A stretch of DNA of 64,000 nucleotides from an uncultured Bacilli bacterium (GCA_947626275.1 CANQRL010000008.1:1-64000), one strand, 5' to 3'. Shown: positions 23,205 through 33,483, counted from the stretch's first letter. The notes: a model not told the origin generated them from the sequence alone. Program-made: numbers and translations.

Positions 23205-24254
23205 TTAGACCTTCATAAGAAGAGAAATGCTGGTTAATAAAGGATAGAGATTGGTACCATAGCAAGGGTTTAAAGAGGAGAGGATAACTTTACCAGCATC
23301 TCCATAGGCATGAATCACTTTATCAGGGGCAATAGCGAGTAATACATGTCCTTGTTTGTGTAAGATAGCAGGATAGGATAATGTATTTAGTACTTCTTTT
23401 TTCTCTTCTTCTGTCATTCCTCGAAGATTGATTTTTTGAACTCCTACTACCTTTTCTTGAGCACTAGTATCTCGAGGAATAAAAAGACCAAATACTTGAA
23501 AAAGGCTTTGAATGAGAAAGGAACAGTCTACACCGTCTCTTATTGCTCCCCAATAGTAAGGAATACCAAGGTAGTTTTTGACAATCTCAATGACATTGAC
23601 ACGGGTATAGGGGAGAAAGCCGATGTGGAGAATTTCCCGTGATAAATTTTGAAGAACAATTCCCTCTTTGGTAGGTAATAATACTTCACAATAGCGCTCG
23701 TGTATGCCTAATAGAGGAAGTTTCGTTCCTAAATCTAAAAAACTATTCAAGAAAGGAACTAAAGGTTTGGTGACAACGACAAACTTTGTTTCTTCTTCAA
23801 AACGTAACCTTTCTTTTTGATTGATTGGTAAGATATCCTCTTTTAAAACCCATCCTCGGTAAAAAGAAGCTTGCGCATAGACCCATTTTTGATCAAGACT
23901 TGTGTGAAAAAGAAGAAGGGGAGTAGCATAGGGGATGACAGTAGCGACATTCTCTTCGACAATGCTATTAATATAAAAAGCTTCTTCTGTAGGGTAGTAT
24001 TTCATTTCCGTTCGTTTAATGGCGATAGCGCTTTCTACTAGGATATCCTCTGTAATTTCTTTTAGGTTTCTATTTTCTAAAATTTCTTTCGAAATAGGAA
24101 GTGTTAGCTTTCGCTCTTTTTTCAAATATTCTAAAAGTGTTTGTCTACTTATCTTGTCAGGAAAGCACTTTAAAGAGACAAGTGATTCTTCTTCTAGTCG
24201 CATGCGGATATTTTCTAAATTTCTTTCTTCTTCTGTTAAAATAGTTGGATTCAT
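23205..24254 (-). CDS. Cytoplasmic NlpC/P60 peptidase with SH3-like domains
   Basis: A 349-residue protein. Residues 80-215 look like SH3-type wall-peptide binding domains. The C-terminal NlpC/P60 domain has YWGAIRDGVDCSFLIQSLF with catalytic cysteine near residue 242, KQGHVLLAIAP with the histidine near 307, and VIHAYGD with the third polar residue. This architecture matches YkfC-type gamma-D-glutamyl-L-diamino-acid peptidases, which recycle wall peptides. No signal peptide is present, which agrees with a cytoplasmic recycling role. AAAGGACGG precedes the ATG. Confidence 0.85.
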   Translation of the reverse strand: MNPTILTEEERNLENIRMRLEEESLVSLKCFPDKISRQTLLEYLKKERKLTLPISKEILENRNLKEITEDILVESAIAIKRTEMKYYPTEEAFYINSIVEENVATVIPYATPLLLFHTSLDQKWVYAQASFYRGWVLKEDILPINQKERLRFEEETKFVVVTKPLVPFLNSFLDLGTKLPLLGIHERYCEVLLPTKEGIVLQNLSREILHIGFLPYTRVNVIEIVKNYLGIPYYWGAIRDGVDCSFLIQSLFQVFGLFIPRDTSAQEKVVGVQKINLRGMTEEEKKEVLNTLSYPAILHKQGHVLLAIAPDKVIHAYGDAGKVILSSLNPCYGTNLYPLLTSISLLMKV

Positions 24255-24322
24255 AAGCCGTCCTTTCTATTAAAAAATATGAGAAAAGAAGAAAAAAATG
24301 TTTAAATCGAATTGATTTCGTG

Positions 24323-24328
24323 TATAAT
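24323..24328 (+). promoter_or_regulatory. -10 element of a small helical gene
   Basis: TATAAT lies 21 nt before the ATG at 24349; AGAGGTGA is the ribosome binding site. No convincing -35 is visible. Confidence 0.5.
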
Positions 24329-24348
24329 GATTTTAGAGGTGAACTAAA

Positions 24349-24822
24349 ATGCCAAACGAATTAAATGATAATGAAATAAAAGAGCTCACTTCCATCAGTG
24401 AAATGATGAATGAATTAACGACCCAGTTTCAAAAGACACGAGAAGAACTATTGAAAACGACTCTTCGTGCTCAAATTGAGTTACTAAAGGGTCGCTTAAA
24501 AAGATTAGCGATTTCTATTTCGGAAACCAAAAAGCAGTTAGATGCCTTTTGTATTCCAGAAGAGGTTCGCCATTTAGAAGAGCGATTGAAAGGAAGACTA
24601 CGTTATTCTTTTTCTCCTTATACGGATATGGATTTAGAAAGAGAAAAAATAGATGCTTTTGCTTGGAAGAGCTATGAGCAATTAGAAGAGGAGAAAAAAG
24701 AGAATATACAGTGTTTAGAGGAAAAATCCTTAGAACCTGCCGTAGCAGATGTCTATTGCCAATTTGAAAATCGCTTTAAAGCTTTTATTGGACCAATCAA
24801 AAAAGAAAGTTTTCTTCATTAA
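24349..24822 (+). CDS. Uncharacterised helical protein
   Basis: A 157-residue charged, helical protein with coiled-coil character over residues 10-75 (LTTQFQKTREELLKTTLRAQ). No motif is recognised and there is no export signal. It has its own promoter and terminator. Confidence 0.65.
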   Translation: MPNELNDNEIKELTSISEMMNELTTQFQKTREELLKTTLRAQIELLKGRLKRLAISISETKKQLDAFCIPEEVRHLEERLKGRLRYSFSPYTDMDLEREKIDAFAWKSYEQLEEEKKENIQCLEEKSLEPAVADVYCQFENRFKAFIGPIKKESFLH

Positions 24823-24834
24823 CTTTCTTTTTTT
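24801..24834. terminator. Bidirectional terminator between convergent genes
   Basis: AAAAGAAAGTT (24801-24811) pairs with AACTTTCTTTT (24821-24831). The upstream stop codon lies at the 3' arm. Confidence 0.8.
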
Positions 24835-26992
24835 ACGCTCCTTTTTTAACATATACTTTAGAATTTTCTTTTGGAATGGTAAAGCGAATTTTTCTCGTTT
24901 CGGTATTAGCTTCCTCTAACTGAACGGTCAAAATATCTCCTATACGCAAATGCTCTTTCGTAGTGGGATGGACAAGTGTTGTTCCATTGTTAATCAGTTC
25001 AAATCCCATATTTATTAAATCACTGGTTAGAAGGGTACCGGTAACAAAATCTTCCGTTCTTACAACGACATGATTTTTACTGACGTGGGTAATCATACTT
25101 TGGAAAGTTTGTCCTACTTTATCATCCATGAATTGAGCAAGTTTATAACCTGTAATTTCTTGATCCGTTGATTCGGCAATTTTTTCTACTCGAGTTGTGT
25201 GTTTGCATATAGCAAGCATTTTTTCTCTCTCTATTTTAGGATCTAACAATCTTCTTTCTTGTGAGACATAGTTGTTGATATTGTAGTGCGTCTGCAAATC
25301 AGAATACCGTCTAATAGGAGAAGTAAAGTGGGTATAATGGTCTAAAGCAAGTCCAAAGTGCCCTAAGTTATCAATGCTGTATTTTGCTTTGGATAATCCC
25401 CTAATTAGAATATCGGAAATAGCGGGATAAGCATCTAATTGAGAAACAGATTCGACTAATTTCTGAAATTCCTTGGGATCTTTCCAATCAATTTTATCTA
25501 AAGGATATCCGCTTTGCATTAGATAAGTTAAAGCTTCTTTAATTCTTTCTTTATCAGGAATTCCGTGAATTCGATAAATATAAGGCAGTTGCTCTTCTTC
25601 TAGCCTTAGATCTTTCGAATAGGTGGCAATCATTTCATTCGCTAATAGCATGAAATTTTCAATTAGTTTCTCAGAGGAACCTCTAATAAGGGGTGTGATG
25701 TGTGTAGGAATACCTGCTTCATTGGTATGAATAATAAAGTCTTTATCTCCAAAATTGATATATCCGCGTTGATATTTTTTTCGATCTAGAATATAGGAGA
25801 GCTGATACATTAAATCCAAAGTGTGGAGAAATGGTTGATAGCTTGGAATCGAGTCGTTATGATCAAATATTTGATTGACCTCTTCATAGGCCATTTTTTT
25901 CTTAGAACGAATGATACTATTAAAGCAGCGATATCCTAGTATTTTTCCCTCTGGACTAATCTCCACTTCGCATGTTTTTGTCATTCGATCCACTCCTGGA
26001 TTAAGAGAACAAATCCCATTGGATAGTTTAGGAGGAAGCATAGGAAAAACAAGGTCTAAAAAGTAATAACTATGACCTCTTAGAAGAGCCTCTTGTTGTA
26101 GTTTAGAACCTTCTTTTACATAATAACTAACATCAGCAATATGAACGCCTAAAAGGAAGTTTCCTCGCTCATTGATTTCCAAACTGATGGCATCATCTAA
26201 GTCTTTTGATTTTTTACCATCTATGGTAAAAATCATCTTGCTACGTAAATCAACTCGTCCTTTTTCGATTTCGCTATCGATTTCTTGTTGGGTGACAACA
26301 TCAGGAATCTCTTCTGCTTCTTCTAATACCTCTTCTGGAAATTCAATGCGAATGCCGTGGGAAGCAGCAATGGTTTTGATATCCAAATTAGGGTCTCCTT
26401 TGTGACCAACAAAGCAGATGACATCACCATGAAAATTACCATTATGATTGATTTTATCAATTTCGAGGAAGAATCGATCCCCGTCTTGTAAGGCATTTCT
26501 ATCCTTTTTACTTAGAGAAACGCGAAAGTGGAAAGGAATATTGTAGGGAACAAATAGCTTTTTTCCATTTTTCTTTCGACATTCAAAAACAATCGTATTG
26601 TTTTGTCGTTTTAGAATCTTCTCTACAATGGATTTTGATTCGCCTATTTTGGTATATTGATTTCTCTTAACAAGAACAATATCTCCTTTTAAAGCTCCAT
26701 TTAATTGGTCATCAGGAATAAATACCATATTGTGTCCCGATAAAACGAAAGGTCGGTGTTTACAGTCATAGCGGACTTCGCCAATGACTAGGTTTTCCTC
26801 CTTCGGAAATAGTATGTATTCCTGAGAATCATTTAAATAGATTTTTCCTTCTACTTCTAGCTTTTCTAGTGCTTCCTTGAGGGGAAGGATATTTTTCTCA
26901 CCAAAAAGAACGATAAACTGTGAGAATGTCAGCTTGGCTCCCTTTTTTTCTAGTATTTTTAGAATCTCTTTTTCTAATCCATTCAACGCCAT
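24833..26992 (-). CDS. rnr: Ribonuclease R
   Basis: A 719-residue processive 3'-to-5' exoribonuclease that degrades structured RNA. N-terminal helix-turn-helix-like and cold-shock OB domains (about 1-205) precede the RNB catalytic domain, where TIDGKKSKDLDDAISLEI near residue 255 holds the metal aspartates. HFTSPIRRYSDLQTHYNIN near residue 565 is the second RNB signature. A C-terminal S1 domain (about 625-712) completes it. GTG at 26995 is too close to AGGAGA; ATG at 26992 is preferred. Length matches the family. Confidence 0.95.
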   Translation of the reverse strand: MALNGLEKEILKILEKKGAKLTFSQFIVLFGEKNILPLKEALEKLEVEGKIYLNDSQEYILFPKEENLVIGEVRYDCKHRPFVLSGHNMVFIPDDQLNGALKGDIVLVKRNQYTKIGESKSIVEKILKRQNNTIVFECRKKNGKKLFVPYNIPFHFRVSLSKKDRNALQDGDRFFLEIDKINHNGNFHGDVICFVGHKGDPNLDIKTIAASHGIRIEFPEEVLEEAEEIPDVVTQQEIDSEIEKGRVDLRSKMIFTIDGKKSKDLDDAISLEINERGNFLLGVHIADVSYYVKEGSKLQQEALLRGHSYYFLDLVFPMLPPKLSNGICSLNPGVDRMTKTCEVEISPEGKILGYRCFNSIIRSKKKMAYEEVNQIFDHNDSIPSYQPFLHTLDLMYQLSYILDRKKYQRGYINFGDKDFIIHTNEAGIPTHITPLIRGSSEKLIENFMLLANEMIATYSKDLRLEEEQLPYIYRIHGIPDKERIKEALTYLMQSGYPLDKIDWKDPKEFQKLVESVSQLDAYPAISDILIRGLSKAKYSIDNLGHFGLALDHYTHFTSPIRRYSDLQTHYNINNYVSQERRLLDPKIEREKMLAICKHTTRVEKIAESTDQEITGYKLAQFMDDKVGQTFQSMITHVSKNHVVVRTEDFVTGTLLTSDLINMGFELINNGTTLVHPTTKEHLRIGDILTVQLEEANTETRKIRFTIPKENSKVYVKKGA

Positions 26993-27045
26993 CACTCTCC
27001 TATTTTCATTATACGAAAATTGTTTTTAGAAGTAAATAGATGAAT

Positions 27046-27074
27046 TTGACAGAGGGGGATATTTTTGATAAAAT
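27046..27074 (+). promoter_or_regulatory. Promoter of the TPR-like gene
   Basis: TTGACA at 27046-27051 and TAAAAT at 27069-27074 are spaced 17 nt. About 47 nt of untranslated leader follow. Confidence 0.7.
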
Positions 27075-27127
27075 AACACCCGGTTTGTGGAACGAAGAGC
27101 TTTTAATAGATAAAGGAAGAACAAGAA

Positions 27128-28558
27128 ATGGAGCGTTTTAGCAAAATCTTGTTCTATTATTTTGAAAAAATAGATGGGAATGATAGTGTGTTAGAAAGGT
27201 CAGAAGAAAATTTGATACTAGCCGACACTTACTTCAACCAAGTAAAATTTTTACTTCAAGACAAAGATTTAGATATTCCTAAGTTAGAAAGAGCAAGAGG
27301 ATTATTACAAAAATGTCGAGATTTAGGATATCAGAAGAGTTATTGGTTAGAGCAAATGTTGGGAAGAATAGACTTGTTAGAAGCAAGAATTCTTCAACAA
27401 AAAGATGAAAAGTGTGATGTAGAAAAATATATTACAAGCGCTAAAAGTCACTTCTATGCGGCTTTGACAACGAGTAAGATGAGTCTTTCACCAAAATTAG
27501 GACTCTTTAAAGCAGCTGTTTTAGGAGAAAATTATGAAGAAGCTTATAAAGAGTTAGAGGCATATGATATTTCTTCTAGCTATAATTTTTCCTTGATGTA
27601 CGCTTTACTAGATGCCTTAATGGGAAAAGATATATCATATGAACCAGTGGAGAGTAAATATATATTAAACGGTAGAGTTTCTTTTCCACCTATCATAAAG
27701 AATTATTATTTAGCAGGGCGGGCATTAAAAGATAAAGCTTTTGATAGAGTGGTAAAACATTTAGAAATTTGTCATCATTTAGCGCTTCAAAAGGAACCAA
27801 ACATTGATTTTTCTTATGTTTTGCTTCTTGCTAGAAAACTATTGGAAAAATGGAAAGAAGAGCAAAAAGCCGATCTAAAAACTTATTATGCAAAAGATAA
27901 GCATATTGGAAATCGAATGTTGATTTCCCAAAAAATGTTAGAGATTGATAAGGATGACGTTGAATGCCATTTTTACTTCATGGATTCTTATATCAATTTA
28001 AAGGTATTTTCTCCTTTGATTGAAGAATGTCAATTTTTAAGAACACGACCATTAACGGATGAACAAGAAGAAATGGTTTCTTTATATGAAAGACTAATTC
28101 ATGAGAAACAATTGGAGGGCATTTCTAATCGAGAACTGGCTGGTCTTTTAGATAATGCTTCGAAGTTAGAGAGAAGTGGTGGATTAGCAGCAGCTCTTGC
28201 CTATTATCGATACGGATATCGCAAGATGAAGATTCCTTTTCTTCAATTAAAAATGGCGGATTTGGCAAAAGCTCTAGGGGATTCTTCTACTGCGATTGCT
28301 TGTGCAGAATCGTACTTACAAGAGGGGTATTTCTACTATGAACAAGCTTCTCAATTTCTTTATCAATTATATCGAAATGTTGGAGATTTAGAAAAAGCAA
28401 AGGAAGTTGCTATCGATTGTCACCGAAAAACAAGAATGCAAGAAAAGGGAATCTCACTTGATGAATGGATGCAAACGTTAGAACAACAATATGATTCAGA
28501 TCTTTCCGGAGGTGGAGTTTCTTCTTATCCTTCACAAATGGTTTATCAAAAAAATTAA
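27128..28558 (+). CDS. TPR-like helical repeat protein
   Basis: A 476-residue protein of repeated helix pairs, for example AGRALKDKAFDRVVKHLEIC, ALAYYRYGYRKMKIPFLQLK and YRNVGDLEKAKEVAIDCHRK, which have tetratricopeptide-like spacing. No signal peptide. It is likely a protein-binding scaffold. No specific family is recognised. AAGGAAG precedes the ATG. Confidence 0.7.
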   Translation: MERFSKILFYYFEKIDGNDSVLERSEENLILADTYFNQVKFLLQDKDLDIPKLERARGLLQKCRDLGYQKSYWLEQMLGRIDLLEARILQQKDEKCDVEKYITSAKSHFYAALTTSKMSLSPKLGLFKAAVLGENYEEAYKELEAYDISSSYNFSLMYALLDALMGKDISYEPVESKYILNGRVSFPPIIKNYYLAGRALKDKAFDRVVKHLEICHHLALQKEPNIDFSYVLLLARKLLEKWKEEQKADLKTYYAKDKHIGNRMLISQKMLEIDKDDVECHFYFMDSYINLKVFSPLIEECQFLRTRPLTDEQEEMVSLYERLIHEKQLEGISNRELAGLLDNASKLERSGGLAAALAYYRYGYRKMKIPFLQLKMADLAKALGDSSTAIACAESYLQEGYFYYEQASQFLYQLYRNVGDLEKAKEVAIDCHRKTRMQEKGISLDEWMQTLEQQYDSDLSGGGVSSYPSQMVYQKN

Positions 28559-28564
28559 AATCTC

Positions 28565-28590
28565 AACCGCACCATTTGGTGTGGTTTTTT
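28565..28590 (+). terminator. Terminator after the TPR-like gene
   Basis: AACCGCACC (28565-28573) pairs with GGTGTGGTT (28578-28586), including one G-T pair, followed by T residues. Confidence 0.8.
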
Positions 28591-28829
28591 GATACAACAA
28601 AAGGAGCCACACCCGGCTGAATTATACACAATTAACAGAAAAAAGAAAATACAAATTGATATTCTATTATAGAGTTCAGCATTTGACCATTTCTAGATGC
28701 AAAAGAGAAGTATATAAAATACTGATAAAAGGCTAAGTAAAACTTAGTTTTTTTAGTTGTGCTATATTTTTCAAAAATGTTACTTGTTTTTTTTTTAATG
28801 ATATTTTTAATATGTGAGAGGAGAAGTAT
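28591..28829 (+). other. Intergenic stretch with an orphan terminator
   Basis: This 239-bp stretch contains no supportable ORF. A second terminator at 28733-28754 has no gene in front of it, so a short RNA could be made here, but I find no convincing promoter. It may equally be a decayed gene. Confidence 0.4.
28733..28754 (+). terminator. Orphan intrinsic terminator
   Basis: CTAAGT (28733-28738) pairs with ACTTAG (28742-28747), and seven T follow. It could end a small RNA or be an upstream leader terminator for the lipoprotein gene at 28830. Confidence 0.55.
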
Positions 28830-29717
28830 ATGAAAAAAAGTATATTGACAGGATTGCTAGTAATGCTAGTAATATTGACTTGTGTGGGTTGTGGAAAAGA
28901 AAAAGCTACTGAAGTAGGAAAAACTGACAAAGAAGGACAAACTACAGCAACGGTAAGTAATTCAATAATGACCGTTAATGGTATTTATTTAAATAATGAA
29001 TATGTAGACGATGATGGCTTAAAGCAAATTGTTGTATTTTATGATATCAAATCTGATGATGAAAATATTGATATGTCATCCACTCATTTTCGTATGAAAA
29101 TAAATAAAAATGAATATTCTGCAGTTTCAGCTGTGGACACTCCAAATTTAACGCAATATTATTATTCAGATATCATAGAGAAAGTTTATGTTGGAAAATC
29201 TTTAAAAGTAGCGGCTGTATTTGAAGTCCCTGAAGGCGATTTAGTAGATGGTAAACAAATAACATTTGTAGATTTTAACGATTATGCTAAGGGAATAAAG
29301 TTAAGTACAAATGATATAAAGAGGATGGATAATTTAACAGATATAAGTTTGGACGTCGATAAGGAATACGCTTCAAAGCGACAGGAAGAAGAGAAAGAAA
29401 AACTTACTGCCGCAGATAAAGCAACAGAGCAGAAAGTAAAAAAAGAAATCAATGGCTATTATTTCGATATTCCTAGTTATATCGGAACTACTTACGTCAA
29501 TTATGAATTAGAATTTTCGAGCCCTAACAAATTTGTTGTAACATCAAAAGCAAGTGGTCAATCTATATCTAATAAGGGAACTTATGAAGTAACTAAAGGA
29601 TATATTGTTCTTCATTATCAAACAGGTATAGATAATAATGTTCCATACAAATTTGGTTCGGATGGTTTAACTATCGAAAACCCCTTTTATAGTAATGGAT
29701 CAGATAAAATATTTTAA
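28830..29717 (+). CDS. Lipoprotein with Ig-like domain
   Basis: A 295-residue secreted lipoprotein. The lipobox CVGC lies near residue 21. Residues 48-150 form a beta-rich domain resembling DUF4352/DUF5067 extracellular Ig-like domains (IMTVNGIYLNNEYVDDDGLK, QIVVFYDIKSDDENIDMSS). A charged helix (about 185-205) leads to a second beta-rich domain ending in KIF. AGAGGAGAAG precedes the ATG. Function unknown. Confidence 0.8.
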   Translation: MKKSILTGLLVMLVILTCVGCGKEKATEVGKTDKEGQTTATVSNSIMTVNGIYLNNEYVDDDGLKQIVVFYDIKSDDENIDMSSTHFRMKINKNEYSAVSAVDTPNLTQYYYSDIIEKVYVGKSLKVAAVFEVPEGDLVDGKQITFVDFNDYAKGIKLSTNDIKRMDNLTDISLDVDKEYASKRQEEEKEKLTAADKATEQKVKKEINGYYFDIPSYIGTTYVNYELEFSSPNKFVVTSKASGQSISNKGTYEVTKGYIVLHYQTGIDNNVPYKFGSDGLTIENPFYSNGSDKIF

Positions 29718-29791
29718 TGTATAATGAATAATACTAAGTAAAATGATACGAAATCTAATTAGTAGATATTAATAAAGAAAGATTTATATTA

Positions 29792-29824
29792 AAAAAGAAA
29801 GTCTCAAAATGAACTTTCTTTTTT
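29792..29824. terminator. Terminator at the 3' end of the phosphoketolase gene
   Basis: AAAAAGAAAGT (29792-29802) pairs with ACTTTCTTTTT (29813-29823). It serves both strands. Confidence 0.75.
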
Positions 29825-32162
29825 ATTGCCATTTCCAATCCTTTACTTCTGGTAAATCTTCGCCATATTCCTCAATATATTGTTTGTGTTCAATAAGTTT
29901 TTCTTGCATTTCTTGAATAATATAGGCACTCATTGCTTCCAATTTAGGAACTCTTCTTACGATATCCATTACGAGGTGGTAGCGGTCAATATGGTTTTGA
30001 ACACGCATATCAAAAGGAGTTGTAATGGTTCCTTCTTCTTGATATCCACAAACATGTAGATTTCGATTATGACGATGATATAGAAGTTCATGAATTAAAG
30101 ATGGATATCCATGATAAGCAAATATGATTGGTTTATCTTTCGTGAATAATTCATCGTATTCAACATCGCTTAGTCCATGAGGATGTTTGGATTGTGGTTG
30201 TAGTTTCATTAGGTCAACAACATTGATAAAGCGAACTTTTACGTCAATATTTTTTTCTTTTAAAAGAGAGACAGCTGCTAGGGATTCTAACGTTGGGGTA
30301 TCTCCCGCACAGGCAAGAATAATATCCGGATTATTATCATAATCGGTACAAGCCCATTTCCAAATACTAATTCCTTGTGTACAGTGTTTGATAGCTTCTT
30401 CCATCGTTAACCATTGTGGTCTAGGATGTTTAGAAGTAACCATGACATTGATATAATCTCGACTACGAATACAATGGTCAAAAACAGATAGTAGGCAGTT
30501 GGTATCAGGAGGCAAATAGATTCTAACAATATCTGCTTTTTTAGTCGCAACATGATCTAGGAATCCTGGATCTTGATGAGTGAAACCATTATGGTCTTGT
30601 TGCCATACGTTAGACGAAAGGATGTAATTTAAAGAAGCAATACTTTGTCGCCATGGTAGTTCTGAAGTAACCTTTAACCACTTTGCGTGTTGACTAGCCA
30701 TGGAATCAATGATACGGATGAAGGCTTCATAACTGGCGAAGACACCATGTCTACCAGTAAGTAAATATCCTTCTAGCCAGCCTTCACACATGTGTTCACT
30801 CAACATGGAGTCCATTACACGTCCATTGGTTGCTAAAAATTCATCGTTAGGAAGCATTTGCGCATTCCACATACGATTTGTTTTTTCAAATACCTTGGTA
30901 AGTCGATTAGACATTGTTTCATCCGGTCCAAAGATTCGAAAATTCTTACTTTCTTCATTAAGAGCAAAAATGTCTCGAATGAATCCCCCTAATTCTATCA
31001 TGTCTTGGGCTTCTATTTCTCCTGGATGGTTGAATTTTAAAGCGTAATCTCGAAAATCAGGGAGTCTTAAGTCTCGAAGGAGAAGACCTCCATTCGCATG
31101 TGGGTTTGCTCCCATCCTTCTATTTCCCGTTGGAGCTAATTCCTGTAATTCAGGAATTAAAGTACCATTTTGATCGAATAATCTTTCTGGATGATAGCTT
31201 TTCAGCCATTCTTCTAAGAGTGCGATATGTTCTTCTTTTTCCATGCTAATAGGAACTTGATGCGCTCTAAAGGTTCCTTCAATTTCTTTCTCATCCACCT
31301 CTTTAGGACCAGTCCATCCTTTTTTAGAACGGAAGATAATCATTGGGTAAAGAGGTCTCACGCGCTTTTTTTCGATACGGGCATTTTTCCAAATTTCATG
31401 AATGCGAATAACAATTTTATCTAAGGTATCCGCCATGATCTCATGCATGGATAAATCGTCTTCTGCTTCTACAAAATAAGGACGCCATCCACATCCCTCA
31501 AAGAATCTCGTGATTTCTTCTTTGGAAATTCGTGAAAAGATGGTAGGATTACTAATTTTATAACCGTTTAAATGAAGGATAGGAAGAACAATCCCATCGT
31601 TTTCAGGATTGATAAATTTATTAGCATGCCATGCGGTCGCAAGAGGTCCTGTTTCTGCCTCCCCATCTCCTACGACACACGTAGCGATGAGAGTTGGATT
31701 ATCAAAAACCGCTCCAAAGGCATGCGCTAAAGAGTATCCTAATTCTCCTCCCTCGTTGATAGAACCTGGTGTTTCAGGAGCGACGTGACTGGAAATTCCT
31801 CCGGGGAAAGAAAATTGTTTAAATAACTTTTTCATTCCTTCTTTATCACGGCTGATATTCGGATAAATTTCACTATAGCTTCCCTCTAGATAGGTCTGCG
31901 CTACCATAGCATTTCCGCCATGTCCTGGTCCAGAGATATAGATCATATTTAAATCATATTTTTTAATAATTCGATTTAAGTGTGTATAAATAAAGTTTTG
32001 CCCTGGGACAGTTCCCCAGTGACCAACAATTTTTCTTTTGATATGTTCCTTTTTTAAAGGTTGTTCTAATAATGGATTATCTAATAGATAGAGTTGCCCT
32101 GCTGCTAAATAATTCGCAGCGTTCCAATAATCATTTAATTTTAATAATTCTACTTTGTCCAT
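29823..32162 (-). CDS. xfp: Xylulose-5-phosphate/fructose-6-phosphate phosphoketolase
   Basis: A 779-residue thiamine-diphosphate enzyme that splits xylulose-5-P or fructose-6-P with phosphate to yield acetyl-phosphate. Diagnostic segments are [76 protein letters not shown] with the ThDP signature, and a C-terminal phosphoketolase domain ending WKW. Length is slightly below the usual 790-820. It stands alone, with GAGGCG upstream of the ATG. It indicates a phosphoketolase shunt feeding acetate and ATP production. Dual versus single substrate use cannot be read from sequence. Confidence 0.96.
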   Translation of the reverse strand: MDKVELLKLNDYWNAANYLAAGQLYLLDNPLLEQPLKKEHIKRKIVGHWGTVPGQNFIYTHLNRIIKKYDLNMIYISGPGHGGNAMVAQTYLEGSYSEIYPNISRDKEGMKKLFKQFSFPGGISSHVAPETPGSINEGGELGYSLAHAFGAVFDNPTLIATCVVGDGEAETGPLATAWHANKFINPENDGIVLPILHLNGYKISNPTIFSRISKEEITRFFEGCGWRPYFVEAEDDLSMHEIMADTLDKIVIRIHEIWKNARIEKKRVRPLYPMIIFRSKKGWTGPKEVDEKEIEGTFRAHQVPISMEKEEHIALLEEWLKSYHPERLFDQNGTLIPELQELAPTGNRRMGANPHANGGLLLRDLRLPDFRDYALKFNHPGEIEAQDMIELGGFIRDIFALNEESKNFRIFGPDETMSNRLTKVFEKTNRMWNAQMLPNDEFLATNGRVMDSMLSEHMCEGWLEGYLLTGRHGVFASYEAFIRIIDSMASQHAKWLKVTSELPWRQSIASLNYILSSNVWQQDHNGFTHQDPGFLDHVATKKADIVRIYLPPDTNCLLSVFDHCIRSRDYINVMVTSKHPRPQWLTMEEAIKHCTQGISIWKWACTDYDNNPDIILACAGDTPTLESLAAVSLLKEKNIDVKVRFINVVDLMKLQPQSKHPHGLSDVEYDELFTKDKPIIFAYHGYPSLIHELLYHRHNRNLHVCGYQEEGTITTPFDMRVQNHIDRYHLVMDIVRRVPKLEAMSAYIIQEMQEKLIEHKQYIEEYGEDLPEVKDWKWQ

Positions 32163-32269
32163 AATTTCGCCTCTTTATTCTCTAATATTATTTTACTATA
32201 AACGTAAAAATATAGCAAACAAAAAGAATGTTTGAATTTGATGGTTCATACCATTGGATAGGTGATAAA

Positions 32270-32764
32270 ATGAATTGTAAGTTAGATAAACCTTATCCAC
32301 CAGTGGAAGTGGAAAGGGAAAATGTGGAATATGCGAAGATTCTACTAGAAGATTATGCAGGAGAGTTAGGAGAAGATACCGCTATCCATGAATATTTATT
32401 TCAAAGTTTGGTAGTTGAAAAAGAAAAAAATTTTTTTAAAGAAATTGCCGTTGTGGAGATGCATCATCTTTTCATTTTAGGAGAACTTATTTGGAAATTA
32501 GGATATTGTCCAGCCTTTTATACAATAGATAGTAGTATTAACTGTCCTATTCCTTGGACGAGTAAGTATTTGAATTATTCTCTTAACCTTAGAGACATCT
32601 TATTAGAAGATATTGAAAGGGAACAAAAAACGATTAAACGGTATCAAAAGCATATAGAAGAGATTGCCGATCCCTATATTCAAAAAATTTTGGCGCGAAT
32701 TATAGAGGATGAGGAACTTCATATCCACTGTTTGAAAACGTTATATCGAAAACTCGGTTTATGA
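32270..32764 (+). CDS. Ferritin-like domain protein
   Basis: A 164-residue four-helix protein with ferritin-like metal motifs: EIAVVEMHHLFILGELIWKL (E-x-x-H, about 62-81) and IIEDEELHIHCLKTLYRKL (E-x-x-H, about 143-162). LLEDIEREQKTIKRYQKHI supplies another acidic ligand. It resembles the manganese catalase/rubrerythrin group and is distantly similar to CotJC. In-frame ATG at 32228 lacks a ribosome binding site; AGGTGAT precedes 32270. Its TGA stop is also the first bases of the next promoter. Peroxide or metal handling is a fair inference. Confidence 0.8.
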   Translation: MNCKLDKPYPPVEVERENVEYAKILLEDYAGELGEDTAIHEYLFQSLVVEKEKNFFKEIAVVEMHHLFILGELIWKLGYCPAFYTIDSSINCPIPWTSKYLNYSLNLRDILLEDIEREQKTIKRYQKHIEEIADPYIQKILARIIEDEELHIHCLKTLYRKLGL

Positions 32765-32770
32765 TATAAT
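32762..32770 (+). promoter_or_regulatory. Extended -10 promoter overlapping a stop codon
   Basis: TGATATAAT begins with the TGA stop of the ferritin-like gene. The start codon of the next gene is at 32786, giving a transcript leader of only a few bases. Confidence 0.55.
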
Positions 32771-32785
32771 AAAAAAGGTGATTAG

Positions 32786-33439
32786 ATGTTTGATACCCTG
32801 TATAAAAAATATGATAAACTACAAAAAAAATATGGTGATAAGAACCTTCATTCTATTTATCATGGTGGCTGTTTTCACCATCCTCAAATTTGCTTTATCT
32901 TTATGAATCCAACGGGAAGAAATACGGCTTCTATGAAAGAGTGGGAGGGTATTCGGGCTCCTTGGATTGGAACAAAAAATGTTTGGAAGGTATTTTTTGC
33001 ATTAGGTCTTCTAAAAGAATCTACCTATCAAGCAATTTTAGATAAAAAGCCTTTGGAATGGACAGAAGAATTTGCTTTCTCACTTTATCAAGAAATAAGT
33101 GAAAAGGGATACTTTATTACCAATCTAGGGAAATGTACCCAAATTGATGCGAGACCTCTTCCTAATAGTATCTATTTAGAATATCTAGATCTTTTAAAGG
33201 AAGAAATTGCGCTAGTGGATCCAGAAATTATTATTACCTTTGGAAATCAAGTTAGCAGTATTCTTGTGAATCAAAAAGTGTCGGTTTCAGAATGGCGAGG
33301 AAAATACGAATATTTAGAAATAAAGGGAAAGAAATATAAAGTTTATCCCGTTTATTATCCGGTTGGGAATGGTCAATTTAATATGCCAAAAGCGATTGAA
33401 GATATTCAAAAGATTATAAAAGAGAATCGATTATTTTGA
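32786..33439 (+). CDS. Uracil-DNA glycosylase superfamily protein
   Basis: A 217-residue protein of the UDG fold. FIFMNPTGRNTA (about 37-48) corresponds to the active-site motif 1, YFITNLGKCTQ (about 111-121) to the substrate-binding motif, IIITFGNQVSSILV (about 151-164) to the conserved strand-helix, and VYPVYYPVGNGQ (about 190-201) to motif 2 with P in place of the usual histidine-proline. AAAGGTGATT precedes the ATG. It resembles single-domain UDG-like proteins more than classical Ung, so the exact base it removes is unclear. Confidence 0.75.
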   Translation: MFDTLYKKYDKLQKKYGDKNLHSIYHGGCFHHPQICFIFMNPTGRNTASMKEWEGIRAPWIGTKNVWKVFFALGLLKESTYQAILDKKPLEWTEEFAFSLYQEISEKGYFITNLGKCTQIDARPLPNSIYLEYLDLLKEEIALVDPEIIITFGNQVSSILVNQKVSVSEWRGKYEYLEIKGKKYKVYPVYYPVGNGQFNMPKAIEDIQKIIKENRLF

Positions 33440-33448
33440 TTCTTTTTT
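33423..33448 (+). terminator. Terminator after the UDG-fold gene
   Basis: AGAATC (33423-33428) and GATTCT (33438-33443) enclose a loop containing the stop codon; a T-tract follows. Confidence 0.65.
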
Positions 33449-33483
33449 GTTGACAGAAAACTATCTCGTTTTTTGGGGATTGC

